Shown here one piece after another: positions 9,849 to 21,295 of a DNA stretch of 64,000 nucleotides. Each line of letters begins with the position of its first letter. Positions within the stretch are counted from its first letter, which is position 1. This DNA is from Chenopodium formosanum (lineage: Eukaryota; Streptophyta; Magnoliopsida; Caryophyllales; Amaranthaceae), in NCBI GenBank assembly GCA_024500155.1, contig CM044869.1, positions 25,790,501-25,854,500 on the forward strand, written 5' to 3'. Both the position numbers and the translations under genes were made by a program. The notes under the pieces were generated by a model. That model was not told where the DNA came from. It worked only from the letters and a program-made list of their open reading frames with translations, and made no database searches.

Positions 9849-12080
9849 GCAAGCCTTTCTCGGGAAGTAACCCGTGTTTTATTGCTTTCATTTTCTTTTC
9901 TTTTTAGAATAGATTTTATCTCATGGAATTGTTTGTGTGCCTTTTGCTAGGTACATGACTCGATATACTTTGGTGCATTGGTTTGAATCAAGAATCAAGG
10001 AAGATTGACTCCTATTTTGCTAGCATATGGAAAGCGAGATTCAGTTCTAAAGGAAAGTGATTTTGAAAGGTTGAATTGGGTCATTTGCGGGTATTTACAC
10101 CCACCTAACATCCAGTAATATCTTTCCTTGCTCTATCTCCAATGGTTGATGATTTGTTGGACATGTGTTGGTATTGTTGGTTTGATTTTTTTCTTTTCCC
10201 CTCTCATGGATTATTTGATTTATGATTTGAGTGTATTGTCTCATTCAAGCTTGGGGGAGGGATTTCTATCATGTTTGATGGGATTTTGATTCATATATGC
10301 CATGCACAATTGTATATGCATTTCCATGTTCTTTAATTTTGAAAAACTCCAAAAGGATTTTTGTTTCTATCAAGGCAAATTTGCAATGTGTTTTTGTTTT
10401 GTTCTTGCTTTGGATATAATACTTATTGACTTATATAATTGAATGCTTTTCTTCTTAAATGGTAACGGTATGCACGGTTTGAGAGTATCTTGGGTTTATT
10501 CTAGGATAGAGTATGCTAAGGTAGTGTTTTTAGAACTTTTGGGGCCTTGAAGCCGAATTCTATTGTTTTTGAAAATTTGCAATTGCTCCCTTTTGGTGAA
10601 TTTGAAACTAGTAGTGAGTTTTTGCTACAACCATGTGAGGTTTCATTCTTTTCAAGCCTTCTACATATTTTGCATGAGCGGCACGTGGATCCTTGACTAT
10701 TGTATGCTTTATCTAGAATTTGACTTTCATCTCCTGAGATAGTGACCGAGCCATTTAGGAAGGACAAAGGCATCTTTTCGGGGTGGTAATTTCACTTTTC
10801 TAGGATAGTTTTCTCTTCTTTATTTTTGGTTTTCATTTTCCTTCTTGCTAAACATTTGAGCCATAAACCCTCTTTTCAAGCCACATATTTAAATATTGAG
10901 CCTTTTGTTTCATTCTTGTTTCCATCATTGGTTTTTGTGAAGCATTTGGTCTCTATTATTGGAGTTTTGGTGTATGAAATGGATTGTTTGGTTCTTATAA
11001 TGAAAGCAAGTTTGTGTTGTACATATTTTGTGAATAAAAAGAAAATGCAAAAGTTGAAAAAGCCGTCCATAGTTAAAAGAGGCGAGGACAATGAAATAAA
11101 GTGAAAAATGAAAAAAAAAAATTGAGAAAAAGCAAAGCAAGTTCAAAAAGCTTTGGCAAAATTGAAAAAACAAAAGTGAAAAATGAGAAAATTCAAAAAC
11201 TATTTTGATGTTAGTGTCTTTCTCCCTATTTTGAGCGTTGAGGATAATGCTTTGTTCAAGCTTGGGGGGAAGCGTTCTTACACTTTTTGTGCATATGTTT
11301 GTGATTCTTGGCTTTTAATAAGCTTGGGGGTGTTGTGTTTTTGTTTGGTGATTACTTGGTTTTGGTGTTGAGATTTGGCCAATCTTTGCTTCACAATTTA
11401 GCCTACCCTCTCCCTTCTCGCCTTTACATTACAACCCTTTCCAAGACCTTTTGACCTTTGTGGTTGAGTCACTAGTCGGTGGAAGGAGATGTAGGTCAAG
11501 CTTATAGAGCGGGATGTAATAGTTGAGACGTCGAGTAGCCTCAAATCTCTTTCTTTTTCCGGTTCCTTCGAGGAACCATTGAGATGCTTGCTAAAAGTAG
11601 ATTTGAAGCCAACTGGGAGAATGTGCTAAAGAAGTTTTGAGATAAAAGTGAATAGAGTCTTGATAGTTATCTATACTTAGCATGTCCTATGTTTCAATCA
11701 ACCATAGATATCTTGAAACGTGCACTCCCTTACTTGTTTAGAAAGATTTGCATTCATCTATGCTTGTACATTTGCAAAAATCCACTCATGAACATTTGTT
11801 TTCTTTCCTTTTTTTTTGCTTCTTTTTCATGCTTTGCCTTGTTTGTTTGGTTTGTGAGAGTTATAGGTTAATCTCTTAGGAAACCCTTACGAGAGCATTA
11901 CTCGTTCTCTAGGGCGATCTAGGAGTTTAAATGGCTTGTCTTTAGTTGCTAAAATTGACTGTGATTCTTACGAAAGTTAGTTAGTGTATATTCTTGTCAC
12001 CTCTCTTCTTTTGGTTTGTTTGAATAAGCTCATCATTTTCCACCCCTTGCTTTTGTTTTGCTCGAGGACGAGCAAAAGAT
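9849..12080 (+). mobile_element. Noncoding internal region of the pol-less element
   Basis: No convincing coding frame. It contains three PPT-like words AAGCTTGGGGG (10247, 11258, 11320) before the true one at 12081, and an A-rich stretch at 11030-11190. Confidence 0.7.
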
Positions 12081-12095
12081 AAGCTTGGGGGTATT
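12081..12095 (+). other. Polypurine tract of the pol-less element
   Basis: AAGCTTGGGGGTATT lies directly before the 3' LTR start TGATGGGTG. It is preceded by CTCGAGGACGAGCAAAAGAT, a context common next to Athila-type 3' LTRs. Confidence 0.75.
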
Positions 12096-13427
12096 TGATG
12101 GGTGTCATAAATGGCACCCATTTGATGAGAATTTAGGTTTTTTTTACCTTCTTTTCATAGCTTTTCTTCCTAATAAATGCTTAGTTTTATGCTTTTGCTC
12201 TTTGTTCTACCTTTTCTCCTTATTTTTTGGTTTTGTGCATTTCTATGGTTTTTCTAGTCTTTTCTCCTTTATTTGTTCTCTTTTTGTGGTTTTAGGTATT
12301 GTACGTGGTTCGGGTCTTGATATGGATGGATTACTAAGGTAGAAGAAGCATTTGGAGAAAGCTTATAGCATTGGGAAAGCTCAAGGTGCAAGGAAGTGGA
12401 TTCTCCAATTTCTAGCTCTTGTGCTCTCAAGCCGTGCTCTCATGAGGATGTGGTGTCGAACCCATTGTTAAGTGCTTTTGAAACTGCCTCTCTTAGTGTT
12501 CATCATCATCATATTGCGCGCTCACTTGAAGTCCCTTAGTGAACGCATAAGCCTCGAGAAGAATCGAAGAAACCCAGAGGAGCGTGGGCTCGCTGCCCAG
12601 CCGCGCGGGCGTGCAGCCCTGATGCACGAGCGCGCCTCCCCGGGTCCTTGGTTTTGCTCGATTTCGTTTCGCGCCTCCTATAAATATTTACTTGTAATCC
12701 GATTTTGTGTGTAGAATTAGAATTAGAATTCATAATTTTAGCTTAGTCGAGAGTTTCTCTCTCTAGTTTTAGGGTTAGTTTAGGAGTAGATTTAGAGAGA
12801 GAAAGTGAGGAATTTCAATGGTGATTGAGAGATTGAAGATTCAATGTTGACAATTGTGTTGAAGATTCAATGAGCATTTCTAACTCTGTCTCATTTTATT
12901 GCTTTGTTTAATATTCATGTTTGTTTGGATTGATTTTGATGTTTGATCTTTGATTAATGTAGTTGCTCTTGATATTTTTTTGATTCTTGATTTCCTTAGT
13001 TGTTAGTTGATTAGATGATGATGTTAGAGTAGTTGTTTGGCTAGGGATTGGGTAAAACGTGGATGATTGATTAATTGTGCTTAATTTGGGGATTGTGTTG
13101 ATTAATTGTTGAGATTAAAGTGATTAATGGAATTTGTGCATGTGTGTAATTCGATTATGCCTTGAGAATTATGCTAGATTGCATTGCGAGTCTACATTGA
13201 TACGGACCATTGATTTATAGCTCACAATTGTCTATTTAGTTTGGTTAGTGACGTTCCTAGTTAGAGTCCCTCGTAGTTGGCCCTAGTTAGACCTCTAGGA
13301 GATAGCTTGTCGAGCTCTTTTGATTGCTCTTACCATTAGTCTTCGCAACCATTGATTTGCATGTTGTTCCCGAGTTACTACAATTGTCATGATTACTCGT
13401 TGATCCCCATTCCCTAGTGTAGGGAAT

Positions 13428-15369
13428 ATTTCAAGCATTACGATCCCAAACTTGAACCCCACTATGATCATACACTAAAGTACGGTGGCGTTCCAAAGGG
13501 AAGAAAAAGAGAGCAAAAGAGTCGCCAACAAGTTTTAGGAACTTGTAAACCCAAAAGACAATCCAAAAAGACCATCAACTCCATAAGGTCTTGAACCAAA
13601 CAGGGCTCGGGGATGAGGGTACGAATCCAATCTACAAAAGAAAGGACCCGCCCTATAAAATAGGCCTCTACTTTGTTCTGCTCGTATTCATGTGCGCTTT
13701 TCGAATAACATACAAACATTATATTAAACCTACCCTGTTTATCTATGTTGGTTGAGATTAATGCACAAATAAAACTATTATTGGCGATCACTTGAGTTAA
13801 AATCACATTAACCCAAACCAAATTAATAATTATCTTATTAAGCGTGATTTCAAGTACAAATTCCCTTTAACAATCATAAAAGGTGTGATCAAGCAATAAC
13901 AACAAAAAATATATCAAGCAACATAATAATAATAATCAATAAATAATCATAATATAATTATAATCATGATAAGGCATAATAAAGCTTAAATAAAAATAGC
14001 AAGATCCTAGGCATGATACTAACAAAATCAATAACAACTCCTAGCATGTCACTAAACAATAAAGATCAAAGCTTTAAACCTAACATGGTACTAACATGAC
14101 AATATGATATTAGAAAAGAGTAAAGGCGCCCTAAACATGATACTAGAAAGCATAAGATAACATCCTAACATGATACTAGGAATATTAAACATCCTAACAT
14201 GATACTAGGAATATAAGAACAATAATAAGCATGCTTTCTACATTGTGAAAGAAATAGAGAGTAAGCTTATCTACTTACTTTGAAGCCTCGTACCTCTTTC
14301 TAATAACAAAACACACAAGTTAGTAAACTTCAATGAAAATCAATAAAAAATAATTAAAGAATTAAATTGAAATCAAATTAAATAAAATTTTGACTAGTTT
14401 TGGACCAAACCCTCAGAATATATCAACCTTTCACGTCTAGGGCGAAGGCAACTTCGAACTTGGCTAAGAGACTCTAAGTCTTGTGAATGCGGAATATTGT
14501 GTTTTGTAAAAAGGTGGTTTAGAAAGAGAGAGAAAGAACCAAGCTATATTGCTTAGAGGGAGAATAGAGGGAATTGAGTAAGAATTGATGATGATCGTTG
14601 ATGATCTGAAAACAGAAGTTCGGGACCCTATTTATAAGGAAAATTGTCCGGAAAAATACAGAATTTGATAAGGAATAAAACTACACGCTGTCGCCAGGAA
14701 TCGACTCTGTCGCGACTCGACAGGGTCTGTCGCGTGGCGACAAACTTGTCGTTTGGCGACAACCTGTATTAGCGCGTTTTCTTCACGCGGAATCCGATCT
14801 TTAATCAACTTGATCTACGGAATCCGTACAGAAGATAAAATACGTATTTTTAAGATAATAATAATAATAAAATAATGTTTTACTCCAAATAAAAGTCTAT
14901 TTTAAAAATAAATAATTATTAAATCTAATAATATTAGAATTAAAAAGAACCTTCTAGAAACTTCTAGAAAATTATAATTAATCCTAATAATTTTAGGAAT
15001 AATAATTAACATTGGGCCCTCCTCTAGATCATTGGGCCGTATGTAAATAATTAACCGGGCCCAGTTTAGTATTTTGGCCATAACTTCCTCAATATTCATC
15101 GGAATTGGGCTTATAATATATCGTTGGAAAGGTCTCTTCGACCCGCATCCAACTACACCATTAATGGACCTTAATTATGGATCAAACTAAACTGGTTCGG
15201 CTATTTTCAAACAAATAGAGTTATTTTCAAAATAGAGAGAAGAGAATTTTAATAAAACTAAACCGCAACACTTGACTTTCAACCACTTTCACCTCATTCG
15301 ATTATGGTTCGACATGAAAGGCATTCATCACTGGGTTTGGTTTTGGGGAGACACAAATGGGTGTCTACA
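13428..15369 (-). mobile_element. Solo LTR 1 (TGTAGACACCC family), minus orientation
   Basis: It starts TGTAGGGAATATTTC and ends GGGTGTCTACA, flanked by the perfect 5-bp duplication CCTAG (13423-13427 and 15370-15374). No internal region or second LTR is present, so it is a solo LTR left by LTR-LTR recombination. The orientation is minus because TATAAATAGGG reads on that strand near 14629-14637. A TGTCGC/GCGACA array (14688-14763) lies just upstream of that TATA. Two relatives are at 44662 and 59094. Confidence 0.9.
14688..14763 (-). promoter_or_regulatory. TGTCGC/GCGACA palindrome array, LTR 1
   Basis: Several TGTCGC words and their complement GGCGACA are paired as short inverted repeats, 50-130 bp upstream of the minus-strand TATA box. 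The array is conserved in LTR 2 and LTR 3 with different unit numbers. Confidence 0.75.
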
Positions 15370-15596
15370 CCTAGTGTTTTATTTTTGTTTCGTTGTTTGA
15401 TTGTTAGTTGTTAGTGTTCTCTCTTATCTTTGGCTTCGACCTAGCTTATCCGCATAAGTGAGAGCGCTTGAACATTACCGTTCCTTTGGGTTCGACCCTT
15501 GACTTGCCTCTATACTCGTATTTAGGTTGTTAAGTGTTTATAAATTTAGTTTGACCGAGGGAGGATTAGTCAACGACCTAGTTTTACCCCTCGTCA

Positions 15597-15713
15597 ACGC
15601 CTAAATGCAAATTCATTATAACTATCATAAGCTTCTTCTTTAGAATTAAAATATTTACCAAGTAACTCTAATTTAGTTGCTTCTTCAAAAACAATTTCAT
15701 AACTAGTACCCAT
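15597..15713 (-). pseudogene. FAR1 DNA-binding domain N-terminus of MULE transposase copy A
   Basis: The minus strand from the ATG at 15713 reads MGTSYEIVFEEATKLELLGK, then a KEEAYDSYNEFAF segment typical of the start of a FAR1 domain. Copy B continues into FGIRIDKSKTRND. The remainder lies on the other side of the inserted element, and about 150 bp of the domain is missing at the insertion site. It retains its start codon, whereas copy B has CTG at that place. Confidence 0.8.
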
Positions 15714-16423
15714 TAAATAAGTTTTTAAAAATGAACATAATCAATAACATATATATGCAAATACAAAACAATAAACAATAATAATATAATGATCATTTAG
15801 CGTTATCAAATAAAATATAGTAGATACTGAATATATAAAATATCATGTAATCAACTATAACAAAGCATTAGTTTGAATAATAATGATCATTTAGGATTAT
15901 GAAAATGTTCAAAATGATAAAACTACCAAAAAAAAAAAAATCGTATCTACAAAATATACTGATCATAATAACAACATACTTGATTAAAGCATTTCAATTA
16001 GATGAAAAATGAGTAATTGAAATAAAACGTACATTATACTAAAAAAAATTAGAATAAACATACAATAACAAGTGGATTAAAATTAAACTAAAACAGAAAC
16101 ATCATCACAAAATTCTAATACACAGTAGCGTAAAATAGCAATCAAAATCAGAGTTCACAAAATAAACTAAATCATATAAAAAAATCAGCTAATTCTACTA
16201 CAAATTAGGGTAAAATAGCAACCAAAATCAGAGTACACAAATCGAGCTAAAGAAGAGACTAAATTGATCTAAAACAGAGAAAATTTGATCAAACAAAAGA
16301 ATTAAGTAATCCAACAGAAGATGGAAAAACAACTTCACAATCACGATCAAAATCGGAAATGAAAGAATGCCGAAGTTTACAATCATGATCGACAGCTACA
16401 ATCAATGATGCATCCATGAATGA
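15714..16423. mobile_element. MULE 5' noncoding region, copy A
   Basis: A-rich sequence homologous to 50028-50580. Its distal part (16094-16427) is homologous to 37732-38190 on the far side of the gypsy element. No gene was seen. It joins the gypsy LTR at a GACA microhomology. Confidence 0.7.
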
Positions 16424-16424
16424 G

Positions 16425-16504
16425 ACACGTGGCCAAATCAAAGAGGGTCACGTGTCACTCTTAGATGGCTCCAACGTGGACCACTCCTCAGCTACCACGT
16501 GTCA
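16425..16504 (+). promoter_or_regulatory. G-box/ABRE-type cluster in Tat LTR
   Basis: Within 80 bp are ACACGTGGC, TCACGTGTC, AACGTGG and CCACGTGTC. ACGTG[GT]C is the core bound by plant bZIP factors of the abscisic-acid response. The 3' LTR keeps three of the four (37266, about 37315 and 37336); the second is ACATGTGTC there. They lie about 115-195 bp upstream of the TATA box. Responsiveness is inference. Confidence 0.65.
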
Positions 16505-16619
16505 GCCTCAGATAACCAATAGAATGGCGGTCTTTAGGGCCATTTCCCAAGAGCGCCGCAAAATGGCACAACCCATTAGGTCATCCTGGCCTAATAAAGG
16601 GCACATTTTCCAACGACCC

Positions 16620-16628
16620 TATAAATAG
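16620..16628 (+). promoter_or_regulatory. TATA box of Tat 5' LTR
   Basis: TATAAATAG in a CCCTATAAATAGG context; the 3' LTR has TTATAAATAGGG at 37461. Confidence 0.8.
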
Positions 16629-16865
16629 GTAGATTTCCCCTATTTTAGGGACACCTTTAATTATTACAAGAACCCTACATTCTCTAACATCAGAGAAAAA
16701 CACCTGATCTTCCAAGAAGATCTCATCTTTACCTTTTCCACACCTTTTCATCTTCTACGACCAATATTAACTTGATCGTCGGAGGCGAAGCTCCTACCAA
16801 CCGGAGTCTACGACTAGTTTTGGTGACGTAACTCTCGCGAGGGACAAGAAAACACCCAAAATATT

Positions 16866-16883
16866 TGGCGCCGTCTGTGGGGA
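16866..16883 (+). other. Primer-binding site of Tat element
   Basis: TGGCGCCGTCTGTGGGGA starts two bases after the LTR end. This word is common at the 5' LTR of plant Tat/Ogre-group elements. Confidence 0.8.
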
Positions 16884-16896
16884 GAGTACCTCTAAG

Positions 16897-18585
16897 ATGG
16901 TTTAAGATTATGTACCACCCCCAGAACCCAACCGGCCTACGGTCGATGGGGAGGTCCATACAGACCATGATACAAATAATGATTGTGAAGTCGAAACTTA
17001 TGTGGCCCATGATGGGTCACTTTAAGCGCATCTGTCCCAGAGATATACTGGAACGGAGCAACAATGAAGCTGGTCCCAGCAAGTCTACTAGACCACCGCC
17101 TGGGAACACCCAAACGGCAAGGGGTCAGGCTCTAGTCACCTGAAGAACTCATGAAAGTCATGAAAAGTTTCAAGGGTGAAATCAAGGACGTGATCAATAA
17201 GAGCACGACTGGCTCTAGCAAGGGTCTGTCGTCCAAGAAGACTCCTCAAGCTGAGAGGAGAAAGCCAATCAGAGACAGGTAACCTACTCCACATCCAAAG
17301 GAGAAGGCCGCACCTACCATTGACTGGTCCAAAATCCTTCTACCAGTCAGAGACAGGCAGCCTTCTCCCATTAGGTCATCTCAGCTGTTCAGCCGGATGG
17401 CACCAAGAAAACCTTCACCGATGCTCGACACATCATCGAGCATAACAGGAGCCATTAGTCGTCTAAGTCAGCCTCTACATCGAGCTTTTCAGAACGCTTC
17501 AAAAGCACATCCGCAAGGAATTCTCAATCCTTGTATGAGAGCCATACAGGTGGAAAGTCCGTCCATACCAGCCCTCAGATGATTGGGTCAGTCCCGTATG
17601 TGCCTCAGATGCCAAACGGGCAGTATGTCTAGGCCCTGGACTGGCAGCTCCGATTGCTCAAGCTTGGTGAACAAACCTTTGCATTCACCAGGGAGATAAC
17701 CGAGGCGGCACAACTGGCCAAGGTTAATAATGTCTTGGTTGGTGCCTATGATGGTACCACTAACCGTCAAGATATCCTCATGGCCTACACCAACCTTATG
17801 CACATGCAGGGGTTAGAAGACGCCATGTGGTGCCGATGCTTCCCGGCTACCTTGAAGGGTATAGCCCAACAATGGTTTGGCAACTTGCCAGCCGGATGCA
17901 TTGATAGCTTCAAGAGGATTGCCTTCTTGTTTGCTACCAACTTCTCAATGAACATCCCTGCCAAAAAACAAGTCTCGACTTGAGCACAATACGGCACGGA
18001 GAGAGAGAAGGACTCCACTCCTACGTCAGGCGGTTCAATCTAGTGAGAATCCAGATTCAAGGGCTGTCTGACTTCTTTAAGGGTTTGAAGGACGGGTTAA
18101 CCTTTAAGTTTGACCTCGTCAGGAAGAAGGTCTTCACCCTCCAAGAAGCGTTGATGGAGGCGGAGAGCTTTATTCAAGCCACTAACCTCTGCTCGTCCAG
18201 TCATCAGTCGAACTCTAAAAAGTTTGACAAATAAAAGGAGGGCTGGTCTACTCAAACGACTCAGTAAGTTGAAGAAAGAAAAAAGAGAAAGGATGTCTGG
18301 GCGGTTGATGAATCTGATCGGCCAACCCAGAAGAAAAAGAAAGAATTCAAATCATACATCCAAAGGTACGAGTTTAATAAAGGTTGTTACTCTATCCTCA
18401 TGGAGATAAAAGACTGGCTGACCATTAAGAAGACGAATCCGATGAAGAGTTTTGTCCAGTCAAGGAACAAAAATAAATACTACCACTTTCATGAGGAAGT
18501 CGGCCATGACACCAACGAATGCTATAGCCTCAAGCGGACGTTAGACCGTTTGGCTGACAAAGGGGTGCTGAAATCTTACATCTAG
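16897..18585 (+). pseudogene. gag: Tat gag, copy A
   Basis: The first ATG after the PBS (16897) opens M-V-stop-DYVPPPEPN, where a single C-to-T change would explain the stop. The frame then shifts several times. The gag core lies at 17654-18234 (GEQTFAFTREITEAAQ, WFGNLPAG, FKFDLVRKKVFTLQEALMEA), matching the retrotransposon capsid family that packages element RNA. The knuckle near 18480-18525 reads YHFHEEVGHDTNEC: the first Cys ligand is Tyr (TGC to TAC), while copy B keeps it and loses the last one instead. A TAG at 18583 separates gag from protease, where copy B has TTG. Confidence 0.85.
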
Positions 18586-19407
18586 AAGCCCAAAGCGATT
18601 TTCAAGAGGAATCCTGGACATTCATCCAAGACTGCCCAGCCTGCTAGTAGTTTGGACATTGACAAAGAGCCGACCTACACCATAGCAAGCGGATTCGCGA
18701 GTGGTGGCCTGACCATCCGGGGCACCAAGGATCATCTGGAAAAGATGAGCCATGCTGCTGATGAAGGGAAGGAGTCTGCCAGCGATACCTTCCCAGACGT
18801 CCTCACCACTAAGAAGGATCAGGGCAACGTCCGCCAGCCCCATGATGACCCGGTTGTCATTGAATATAAGGTCGCCAATTAGTTGGTTGGTCGAATCCTT
18901 ATAGACACGGTTAGCTCCTCTGATATCATCATCTACAAGTTCTTGAAGAAACTCAAGTACAAGCCCAACAACATGCACCCGGTCACACATCTCTTAGTTG
19001 GGTTTGGAGGTGGAGTAATGTACCCAGTCGGCATGATTGACTCAACTATCCGGCCGGGGGAGAAAAGGGAAGGATGACACCTGGTCGTCAAGTTCTTGGT
19101 TGTTGAGGATTTGACCGCCATCATTTAGGGCTGACCGACTTTGAACGAATCCAAAGCGGTTATTATCCCGTCCCTCATGCTGCTAAAGTATGAAAGGGAT
19201 GATGGTTCTGTTGGCTCCCTAAGCGGGGATCAAAAGACGGCTCGAGAGTGTTACCTCTCAGACTTTAAGCTTACTGTGCCCGTAACCGGCCAGGGAGAGG
19301 GGCCAATAGACCTTGACGATGTCAAGGATCCCGACCCAGCCCCACCAGCAGCCAGAAAGAAAAGAAAAGTTGATCATCTGGCGGAGGTGAAGAAGGAGAA
19401 GAAATAG
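18586..19407 (+). pseudogene. Tat aspartic protease region, copy A
   Basis: The frame runs through VGRILIDTVSSS (active site at 18904-18912), then a Gly-rich flap (LLVGFGGGVMYPVG), and ends in a Lys-rich tail. The catalytic Asp-Thr-Gly triplet has become Asp-Thr-Val (GGT to GTT). Further stops at 18880 and 19075-19130 break the frame. The protease would process the gag-pol polyprotein; this one cannot be active. Copy B is open across this region but has Asn-Thr-Gly. Confidence 0.85.
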
Positions 19408-19450
19408 CAATCATTGACTAGGGAAAGGTTAGATGAACTCCGTCCGCAGC

Positions 19451-19593
19451 CTTGGACCTTCTGCTGAAAGAATTCAAAGACGGTTGATATTCCTCTGGAT
19501 GACAGCCGTCTAGAGCAAACTGCTAAGGTGGAGACGGTTGCTTATGGAAAGCTGGCTGCAGACTTGGACCTTCTGCTGAAAGAATTCAAAGAC
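19451..19593 (+). repeat. 31-bp direct repeat (filler-type duplication) in pol spacer
   Basis: The 31 bases at 19451-19481 recur exactly at 19563-19593. In copy B the first position instead has unrelated sequence (CAGTCGGCTAGTGATCACA), so copy A replaced it with a copy of sequence from 112 bp downstream. This looks like template-switch repair. Confidence 0.8.
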
Positions 19594-20340
19594 TTTTTTG
19601 CCTTTGAAGTGGAAGAGATGCCAGTCATCATCCTAGATCTCGTTGTCCATAAAATTGCCGTTGATCCTAAAAAGAAGCCCATCCGGCAAAAGAAAAGAAA
19701 TCAAGGCGAGGAGAGAAGTCAGGTGGCAGTTGTCGAGGTCAAAAAGCTGTTAGACGCTGGGTTCATTCAGCCATGTAATTTCCCTGATTGGGTTGCAAAC
19801 GATGTGCTTGTAAAGAAGCCGAATGGTACCTAGCGCATGTGTGTAGATTATACTAAATTATATAAGGCATGTCCAAAGGACAGTTACCCGCTTCTAAAGA
19901 TCGACAGCCTAGTCGACTCTACAGCCGGGCATGCCTTGATGAGTTTTATGGATGTCTACTCAAGTTTCCATTAGATTCCCTTGTGGAAAAAAGATCAAGA
20001 GAAGACGGCTTTCGTCACTAATCAAGGGTTATTCTGTTACAATGTGATGTCGTTTGGCTTGAAGAATGAGCCTGCTATTTTCCAACGGATGATTAATATT
20101 GTCTTCATTAATCAGATTGGGAGGATTATAGAGGCGTACATTAATGACATGATAGTCAAATCCAAGCAACAGGTGGATCATCTTGCTGACCTCCGAGAAA
20201 CCTTCACCACACTCATGCAGCACAAGGTCATGCTCAATCCCCAGAAATGTGTCTTTGGTGTTGAGTCTGGGAAGTTTCTCGGATTCTTAATTGATCAAAG
20301 GGGGATAAGGCTAACCCGGAGAAGATACAGGCGATGATAG
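19504..20340 (+). pseudogene. Tat reverse transcriptase, copy A
   Basis: Recognisable blocks are DPKKKPIRQKKRN, VKKLLDAGFIQPCNFPDWVAN, RMCVDYT, ACPKDSYPL, FMDVYSSFH, TAFVTNQGLFCYNVMSFGLKN and AYINDMIVKS. The catalytic YxDD motif is YIND at 20137-20148 (GAT to AAT), so the enzyme is dead; copy B keeps YIDD. A stop after FH (TAG) is shared by both copies and predates the duplication. The stop at NGT-stop-RM (TGG to TAG) is private to A. Confidence 0.9.
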
Positions 20341-21277
20341 AGATGAAGTCACCCCGTACTGTAGGGGATGTTCAAGAACTTACCGGTTATCTGGCAGCTT
20401 TGGGGAGATTCCTCAGCCGGTGACAAGTGCCTCAATTTCTTCCAGTTGATCAGAAAGAAAACTAAATTTAAATGGGGAGATGATGCTAAGGCGGCCTTTC
20501 AGAAAATGAAAGAACACTTACACTCTTTGCCAAGGCTTGTTAGCCCTCCGCCCAAAGAGACGCTTTACATGTACTAAGCCGTCTCATATCATGCCCTCAA
20601 TGTCGTTCTCCCTGCTGAGAGAGACGACATTCAACTCCTGGTCTATTTCATTAGCCATGTACTAAAAAATGCTGAACTATGGTACCCCATGGTTGAAAAA
20701 CTTTGGGCTTGCTCTTTACACGGCTGTCAAGAAGTTGAAACCATACTTCCTAGCACATCCGGTTGTGGTCTACACAAACCAACCTCTCAAGCGGCCAATG
20801 ACAACCTTGGAGTCATCCGGTAGGATGTTCAATTGGGCTATTGAAATGCAAAGTCTTGAAATCACTTTCGAACCAAGAAAGGCAGTGAGGGGTCAGCGTT
20901 TGCCGACTTCATTGTTGAAATGACAAGGCCGGTTGCACCGGACAATGCTAACCAGGTTCAAAAAGTGTATGTAGATGGGAGCACTACCATGAATGGCTGT
21001 GGTGCAGGTATATGAAGCCCTGCTAGCCGGTATCCGCAAGTATAAGGCGGTAGGGGCAACCAAAATTGACGCCTGCTCTGATTCATAGTTGGTCATAAGC
21101 CAATACCATGGTGACTATGAAGCCACCCATTCGGCTATGATCAAATACCTTCACGCGCTTAAAGCTGAAGCTGGGACACATGAAGAATTCCATCTAAGTC
21201 AAGTGTCCAAGTTTGAAAACAATCAAGTGGATGCGCTGTCAAAATTGGCATCCTTCGCCTCCTATGATACGCCTTAG
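20341..21277 (+). pseudogene. Tat RNase H region, copy A
   Basis: Connection domain and RNase H. Blocks include FKWGDDAKAAFQKMKEHL, LVYFISHVL, TNQPLKRPMTTLESSGRM and KVYVDGST (a catalytic Asp present). The FQARNNEAEYE region seen in copy B is deleted near 21010, so the catalytic Glu is gone. The domain ends with LSKLASFAS before the integrase. Confidence 0.8.
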
Positions 21278-21295
21278 TCAGTCTTTTGGGAAGTT

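Larger units (their letters stand above)
6417..15596 (+). mobile_element. Pol-less Ty3 (Athila-like) LTR retrotransposon
   Basis: Two LTRs (6417-7931 and 12096-15596, the latter split by a solo LTR) flank an internal region of about 4.1 kb with a tRNA-Asp-type PBS. The only long frames are unlike gag or pol, so the element is non-autonomous. It sits in the MULE transposase; the matching stretch of about 150 bp in copy B (49785-49925) is missing here and no target duplication is visible, so the insertion site has since been altered. Confidence 0.85.
12096..15596 (+). mobile_element. 3' LTR of the pol-less element, split by a solo LTR
   Basis: The LTR runs 12096-13427 and resumes at 15370-15596, ending CCCCTCGTCA as in the 5' LTR. 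A solo LTR with 5-bp target duplication CCTAG interrupts it. The TATA box is at 12679-12686 and the GC array at 12580-12640. Confidence 0.85.
16424..16863 (+). mobile_element. 5' LTR of Tat element copy A (5'-truncated)
   Basis: Homologous to the 3' LTR at 37243-37735 but lacking roughly the first 23 bases. It begins at the GACACGTGG word where MULE and LTR share microhomology. It ends CACCCAAAATA just before the PBS (the 3' LTR has AAAACA). It carries a CACGTG cluster (16425-16504) and a TATA box at 16620-16628. Confidence 0.85.

Noticed and set aside
14688..14763. TGTCGC arrays considered as a CRISPR-like or satellite array
   Set aside because: The units are short, inverted, irregularly spaced and lie in a eukaryotic LTR; no repeat-spacer structure.
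17588..18018. Overlapping minus-strand frames in gag
   Set aside because: Shadows of the gag coding sequence on plus; the true minus-strand gene lies downstream of pol.
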